Assembly (NCBI GenBank): GCA_964540165.1
Contig: CAZILU010000117.1
Span: 1-10,022 of the forward strand
Source of the DNA: Mariniphaga sp964540165
GTDB taxonomy: Bacteria; Bacteroidota; Bacteroidia; Bacteroidales; Prolixibacteraceae
DNA length: 10,022 nt
Direction: 5' to 3'
Shown here: in pieces, positions 5,988 through 10,022 of the stretch
Layout of the letters: every line of letters starts with the position of its first letter
Position numbering within the stretch: the stretch's first letter is position 1
Translations under genes and position numbers: made by a program
Notes under the pieces: model-generated
Told to the model about the DNA's origin: nothing
Database searches by the model: none
The model's input: only the letters and a program-made list of their open reading frames with translations

Positions 5988-8123
5988 ATGAATCATACAA
6001 TCATATCGCTGATCGCCCGGGGGGCCGGTATCACCATTCGACAGACGGAGAATACCATACAGTTGCTGGATGAAGGCGCCACAGTACCCTTTATCTCCCG
6101 CTACCGAAAAGAACAGACCGGTAGTCTCGATGAAGTAAAAATTTTATTTATCAAAGAGGAGGGAGAGAAATACACAGAGCTGGAAAAGCGAAAAACAACC
6201 ATTCTTAAGTCCATCGGTGAACAGGAAAAACTGACACCCGAGCTGAAGCAACGCATAGAATCGTGTTACGATCCCAACGAACTGGAAGATATCTACCTCC
6301 CCTTTAAACCGAAGCGGCGAACCAAAGCAACCATTGCCCGCGAAAAAGGACTTGAACCACTGGCAAAGATCGTAATGAAGCAATTAGAGCGATTGCCGGA
6401 AGAGAGGGCTGAAGCATTCCTTAACGACCAGGTGAATAGCGTAGAGGATGCCCTCTCCGGGGCTCGGGATATCATCGCCGAATGGATCAGTGAAAATGAA
6501 AAAGCCAGGAACATGGTCCGGCGGGCTTTTGAACGCAGCGCAACCATCACCGCACGGGTAATCAAAGAGAAGGAGGCTGAAGCCGATAAATACCGCGACT
6601 ATTTCGAATGGAACGAGCCATTGAAGCGATGCCCCTCCCACCGCCTGTTGGCCATGCGCCGGGGTGAAAATGAGGGATTCCTCCGCGTTTCGGTTAAACC
6701 GGAAGAGAAAGAAGCAATGGAACCCCTGGTGCGGTTCTTCGTGAAAAGCAACAACAGCGCATCACGGCAGGTTGAAATGGCTCTGCGCGACAGCTATAAA
6801 CGGCTGATCGAACCCTCCATCGAAAATGAGTTCGCCGCCTGGTCGAAGGAGAGAGCCGATAACGACGCCATTGCCGTATTTGCCGAAAACCTGAGACAAC
6901 TGCTGTTAGCGCCTCCCCTGGGCCAGAAGCGGATACTGGCCATCGATCCGGGATACCGGACCGGCTGCAAAGTAGTCTGTCTCGATGAGCAGGGAAACTT
7001 CCTGTTCAACGATACCATCTATCCGCACAAACCTCGTGAGGATAAAAAGATGGCAGCAAAAAAGCTCTCCTCCCTAATTGAAATCTACCGGATCGATGCC
7101 ATCGCTATTGGCAATGGAACCGCCGGCAGAGAGACGGAAGCATTTGTGAAAAAAGTACACTTCAATCGTGAAGTCAGAGCCTATATCGTGAGCGAAGACG
7201 GCGCTTCGGTTTATTCAGCATCGCCCATCGCACGACAGGAGTTTCCCCAATATGATGTCACCGTCCGGGGAGCCATATCGATCGGAAGAAGGTTGATGGA
7301 CCCACTGGCTGAACTGGTTAAGATTGATCCCAAAAGTATCGGTGTCGGACAGTACCAACACGATGTGGATCAAAAAAAACTGAAAAACAGCCTCGATGCC
7401 GTAGTAGAGCTGAGTGTAAATGCCGTCGGGGTAAATGTCAATACCGCCAGCAGGCATCTGCTGAATTACATCTCCGGACTGGGGCCACAATTGGCTCAAA
7501 ACATCGTAGATTTCCGCAAAGAACAGGGACTGTTCCGTTCAAGAGAAGAGCTAAAAAATGTGCCGCGTATGGGACCAAAAGCATTTGAACAGTCAGCAGG
7601 ATTTCTCCGGATCCCCGATGCAGAGAATCCCTTAGACAACTCAGCCGTCCACCCCGAATCGTATCACCTGATAGAACAGATGGCTGCCGATCTGAAATGT
7701 ACCGTTGCCGATCTCATCGGTAATGAAAAACAGGTAAAAGAGATCAACCTTAATAACTATCTGTCTGACAACGTGGGAATTCCTACGTTAAATGATATTC
7801 AAAACGAGCTCCTGAAACCGGGAAGGGACCCCCGAAAACCCATCCGGATTTTTGAGTTTGCCGATGGTGTGTTCTCCATTGATCACCTGCATGTGGGAAT
7901 GATCCTCCCCGGGATCGTTAATAACATAACAAAATTCGGCGCTTTTGTTGACATCGGGATCAAACAGTCGGGATTGATCCACATCTCCGAACTGGCCGAC
8001 CGGTTTGTCTCCGATCCCAATGAGATTGTGAAACTCCATCAACAGGTTAATGTACGTATCAAAGAGCTGGACATTCCACGACAGCGAATTCAACTGTCGC
8101 TAAAAGGTGTAGCTCAACAATAA
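5988..8123 (+). CDS. tex: Tex-family RNA-binding transcription accessory protein
   Basis: Large cytoplasmic nucleic-acid-binding protein of the Tex/Spt6-like family, linked to transcription and RNA handling; the precise role is still unsettled in most bacteria. At 711 residues it is a little shorter than the E. coli homologue (about 770) but complete. The N-terminal helical region (1-310) opens with the family motif LLDEGATVPFISRYRKE (27-42). The YqgF/RNase H-like domain (about 315-440) contains AIDPGYRTGC (318-327), GNGTAGRET (375-383) and SEDGASVYSAS (402-412). A helix-hairpin-helix pair is at about 496-541 (GLGPQLAQNIVDFR and VPRMGPKAFEQ). The C-terminal S1 domain is at about 636-705, with GIVNNITKFGAFVDIG and GLIHISELA. 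The ATG at 5988 fits the promoter and the conserved N-terminus. tex is followed by a 128-bp gap; no strong terminator is seen there. Confidence 0.96.
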   Translation: MNHTIISLIARGAGITIRQTENTIQLLDEGATVPFISRYRKEQTGSLDEVKILFIKEEGEKYTELEKRKTTILKSIGEQEKLTPELKQRIESCYDPNELEDIYLPFKPKRRTKATIAREKGLEPLAKIVMKQLERLPEERAEAFLNDQVNSVEDALSGARDIIAEWISENEKARNMVRRAFERSATITARVIKEKEAEADKYRDYFEWNEPLKRCPSHRLLAMRRGENEGFLRVSVKPEEKEAMEPLVRFFVKSNNSASRQVEMALRDSYKRLIEPSIENEFAAWSKERADNDAIAVFAENLRQLLLAPPLGQKRILAIDPGYRTGCKVVCLDEQGNFLFNDTIYPHKPREDKKMAAKKLSSLIEIYRIDAIAIGNGTAGRETEAFVKKVHFNREVRAYIVSEDGASVYSASPIARQEFPQYDVTVRGAISIGRRLMDPLAELVKIDPKSIGVGQYQHDVDQKKLKNSLDAVVELSVNAVGVNVNTASRHLLNYISGLGPQLAQNIVDFRKEQGLFRSREELKNVPRMGPKAFEQSAGFLRIPDAENPLDNSAVHPESYHLIEQMAADLKCTVADLIGNEKQVKEINLNNYLSDNVGIPTLNDIQNELLKPGRDPRKPIRIFEFADGVFSIDHLHVGMILPGIVNNITKFGAFVDIGIKQSGLIHISELADRFVSDPNEIVKLHQQVNVRIKELDIPRQRIQLSLKGVAQQ

Positions 8124-8151
8124 ATTGATCATAATCTCATACGGAAAATAA

Positions 8152-8163
8152 AAGAAATTTCTT
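8152..8163. repeat. 12-bp perfect palindrome upstream of the PAS gene
   Basis: AAGAAATTTCTT is its own reverse complement. Its last base overlaps the first base of the candidate -7 element at 8163-8170. The position fits an operator, but no regulator is known and short A/T-rich palindromes arise easily by chance. Confidence 0.35.
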
Positions 8164-8170
8164 ATCTTGC
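8163..8170 (+). promoter_or_regulatory. weak candidate -7 element for the PAS/SBP gene pair
   Basis: TATCTTGC resembles TAnnTTTG with one T missing (TATCTT-GC) and sits in the only gap before the PAS gene. No good -33 element was found. If used, it gives a leader of about 75 nt, which contains a 10-bp palindrome, CAATTAATTG (8206-8215). Read-through from tex is an alternative. Confidence 0.3.
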
Positions 8171-8251
8171 ATTTAAATCCTGCCAAAGGATTGAAAGAAG
8201 GGACGCAATTAATTGATATAAAACCAGGGAACCAATTATTTATCAACTTCA

Positions 8252-9634
8252 ATGAATTTTGCCAATAATATCTTTCGGTTACTAATCGATCTCAACCAAC
8301 GGACAAACAAGGATGAAATCGTTAACCACTTTATGAAAGAGATGGGCAAACTATTTCATCCGGTCCGTTTCTCGCTCGCAACCAGCGATGAAAAATCATG
8401 GAAAACAGCCAAAAAACCAGCCAAAAACAGCGCTTTTTTCCTGGAACTAAAAACCAAAAAATATCAGTTTGGGAAAATCGAAGTGCAAAGTAGTAATCCG
8501 TTGGAAGAAGATAGTTATACCCTGATAAACAATGCCACTCAGATGGTCTCATTGATCCTGGAAGAGATCACCATCGATGAAAAAATTGAAGAGGAGAAGC
8601 GATCGCTGGAGCGGATTGCCGAAGAGCGGCAGAACCGTTTACAACAAACGATCGATGAACTACAAAAAACCAAAAATACCTCGCTCAACCTGATTGAAGA
8701 TTTAACGATTGAGATTGAGAAGCGCAAACATACCGAAAAGATCCTGGAGGAGAGTGAAGAACGATACCGTCTGTTACTGGATAACAGCTTGGATGCCATA
8801 TTGATGACATCGCCCGACGGATCTGTTTTATCGGCAAATCAGGCTGCCTGCGACCTGTTTCAAATGACCGAGGAGGAGATCTGCAGGGCAGGCAGAAACG
8901 GCCTGGTTAATCTCAACGACCCCAACCTTCCCCGGTTATTGGAAGAGCGGGAGCGTATTGGAAAAACACACGGAGAGCTCACCTTTATCAGAAAGGACGG
9001 ATCCATTATTCCGACCGAAATCTCCTCGTCCATTTATACCAACCGAAAAGGAGAGGTTCGTTCAAGCCTGATTATTCGGGATATTTCGGAGCGTAAAGCA
9101 TACGAAGAGAAGCTGAAAAACAGTGAACGGATCTTTGAACACTCGACCGATATGATGGCTATCTCCGGATTTGACGGTTTCTTTAAAGTAGTGAATCCCG
9201 CATTTGAAAAAACACTGGGCTGGAGTCAGAAAGAGCTCCTCTCCCATCCGTGGATTCACTTTGTGCACTCCGAGGATCATGAGAATACGCGGATGGTTAA
9301 AAATGAGATCATACATGGCAGGGCGGCTTATCGTTTTGAAAACAGGTATCGCTGTAAGGATGGCGTTTTTAAATGGCTCTCCTGGAATGCATTTCCCTAT
9401 TCGGAGGAGGATATCATGTTTGCTGTTGCCCGCGATATTACCAAGAGCAAACAGGATGAAGAGGAGCTCCGGAAGCTAAAAGATAATCTTCAGGAAGAGG
9501 TAAATCAAAAAACCATGGAGCTGAACAAACGGATTGATGAGTTGGAACGCTTTCAACAGGCAACCATCGAACGGGAGTTCCGGATCAAAGAGTTACGCAA
9601 TGAAATTGAACAATTAAGGGGCAAAAACAGTTAA
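8252..9634 (+). CDS. PAS-domain sensory protein without an output domain
   Basis: Soluble signalling protein of 460 residues; no signal peptide or membrane segment. Residues 1-108 look like a shortened GAF domain, with the ending FGKIEVQSSNPLEEDSYTLI typical of GAF. A charged coiled coil follows (about 108-170). PAS 1 is at about 168-282, with RYRLLLDNSLDAILMTSPDG, then FIRKDGSIIPTEISSS, then IIRDISERK. PAS 2 is at about 290-400 and has the PAS_3 pattern FENRYRCKDGVFKWLSWNAF then ARDITKSK. The C-terminus (about 400-458) is a coiled coil containing LERFQQATIEREFRIKELRN, a linker often placed between PAS domains and a kinase or other output. No histidine kinase, GGDEF, EAL or response-regulator domain follows; the protein stops at a TAA with no sign of a frameshift. 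It probably acts through partner proteins. The next gene, 7 bp on, encodes a periplasmic-binding receptor and is the obvious candidate partner. The ligand is unknown. Confidence 0.85.
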   Translation: MNFANNIFRLLIDLNQRTNKDEIVNHFMKEMGKLFHPVRFSLATSDEKSWKTAKKPAKNSAFFLELKTKKYQFGKIEVQSSNPLEEDSYTLINNATQMVSLILEEITIDEKIEEEKRSLERIAEERQNRLQQTIDELQKTKNTSLNLIEDLTIEIEKRKHTEKILEESEERYRLLLDNSLDAILMTSPDGSVLSANQAACDLFQMTEEEICRAGRNGLVNLNDPNLPRLLEERERIGKTHGELTFIRKDGSIIPTEISSSIYTNRKGEVRSSLIIRDISERKAYEEKLKNSERIFEHSTDMMAISGFDGFFKVVNPAFEKTLGWSQKELLSHPWIHFVHSEDHENTRMVKNEIIHGRAAYRFENRYRCKDGVFKWLSWNAFPYSEEDIMFAVARDITKSKQDEEELRKLKDNLQEEVNQKTMELNKRIDELERFQQATIEREFRIKELRNEIEQLRGKNS

Positions 9635-9641
9635 TGTATCC

Positions 9642-10022
9642 ATGAAAACAAGCGTATTCAGAAAGCTGTTAATCAACACGTTTATTCTTATCGCACTCCT
9701 TTGGGGAACTTGCATGGAGAGCCTCGCCCAAGACTCATTGGCGGTGTCTCTGCGGATTGGCGTGTATCAAAATCAACCCAAAATATTCTTTGATGACGAG
9801 CAACAACCCTCGGGCATATTCATCGATATCCTGAATGAAATTGCCCGCCTTGAGGGGTGGTCACTGCAGTACCTGTTCTGCACGTGGAATGATTGCATTC
9901 AGGAACTCGAAAACGGAACAATAGATCTGATGCCCGATATGGCTTTCTCGGAGGATCGAAACCTGATACTTGACTTCAATAAAATACCGGTTCTGGAAAG
10001 TTTTTCCCAGGTTTATGCCGCC
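9642..10022 (+). CDS. Exported solute-binding-domain (SBP_bac_3) receptor, N-terminal part
   Basis: Open frame of 127 codons from ATG at 9642 to the right edge. Residues 1-30 are a signal peptide or signal anchor: basic start MKTSVFRK, hydrophobic core LLINTFILIALLWG, and a likely cleavage after SLAQ. From about 36 the sequence follows the family 3 solute-binding fold: LRIGVYQNQPKIFFDD, then PSGIFIDILNEIARLEGW, then ENGTIDLMPDMAFSEDR, then FSQVYAA. The pattern with two cysteines (C80 and C85, in YLFCTWNDC) and DLMPDMAFS is what I know from receptors that carry this domain in front of a membrane segment and PAS, histidine-kinase or cyclase output, rather than from ABC-transporter binding proteins. 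What follows is outside the window, so a sensor kinase is an inference. The 7-bp spacing suggests one operon with the PAS gene. Confidence 0.78.
   Translation, partial: MKTSVFRKLLINTFILIALLWGTCMESLAQDSLAVSLRIGVYQNQPKIFFDDEQQPSGIFIDILNEIARLEGWSLQYLFCTWNDCIQELENGTIDLMPDMAFSEDRNLILDFNKIPVLESFSQVYAA

Noticed and set aside
9702..9716. Possible lipoprotein box (LLWGTC) in the SBP receptor
   Set aside because: Tryptophan at -3 and threonine at -1 do not fit the lipobox rule; ordinary signal peptidase cleavage after SLAQ, or a signal anchor, fits better.

Overview
The window looks like ordinary chromosomal DNA from a member of the Bacteroidota, most likely a Bacteroidales-type organism. Three things support this. 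A DUF3276 (PUR-alpha-like) protein is present, a family typical of this phylum. The Uup-type ABC-F protein has a Bacteroides-like linker. Several intergenic regions carry exact matches to the phylum's -7 promoter element TAnnTTTG, and the ffh copy also has TTTG exactly 19 bp upstream. Shine-Dalgarno sequences are mostly absent, which also fits.

Layout from left to right. A DUF6807 (often mislabelled 'PmoA') secreted protein runs off the left edge on the minus strand. Upstream of it on the same strand is endonuclease III (nth). Divergent from nth is a Uup-type ABC-F ATPase on the plus strand. It ends 3 bp from the convergent DUF3276 gene. folD and ffh follow on the minus strand. Divergent from ffh across a 183-bp promoter region is tex on the plus strand. 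After a 128-bp gap comes a soluble PAS/GAF-like sensory protein with no output domain, followed 7 bp later by the start of an exported solute-binding-domain (SBP_bac_3) protein that runs off the right edge.

Most of the genes are housekeeping: base-excision repair, ribosome-associated ATPase, one-carbon metabolism, signal recognition particle and an RNA-binding transcription/translation factor. They sit in single-gene or very short transcription units, most with their own recognisable promoter. The only part that looks accessory is the right end (about 8,150-10,022). There, an output-less PAS protein and a periplasmic-binding-domain receptor are tightly linked, which suggests a ligand-sensing signalling module whose output lies beyond the window. 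I saw no mobile elements, CRISPR arrays, tRNA or rRNA genes, and no clearly new system inside the window. No intergenic gap exceeds 300 bases.
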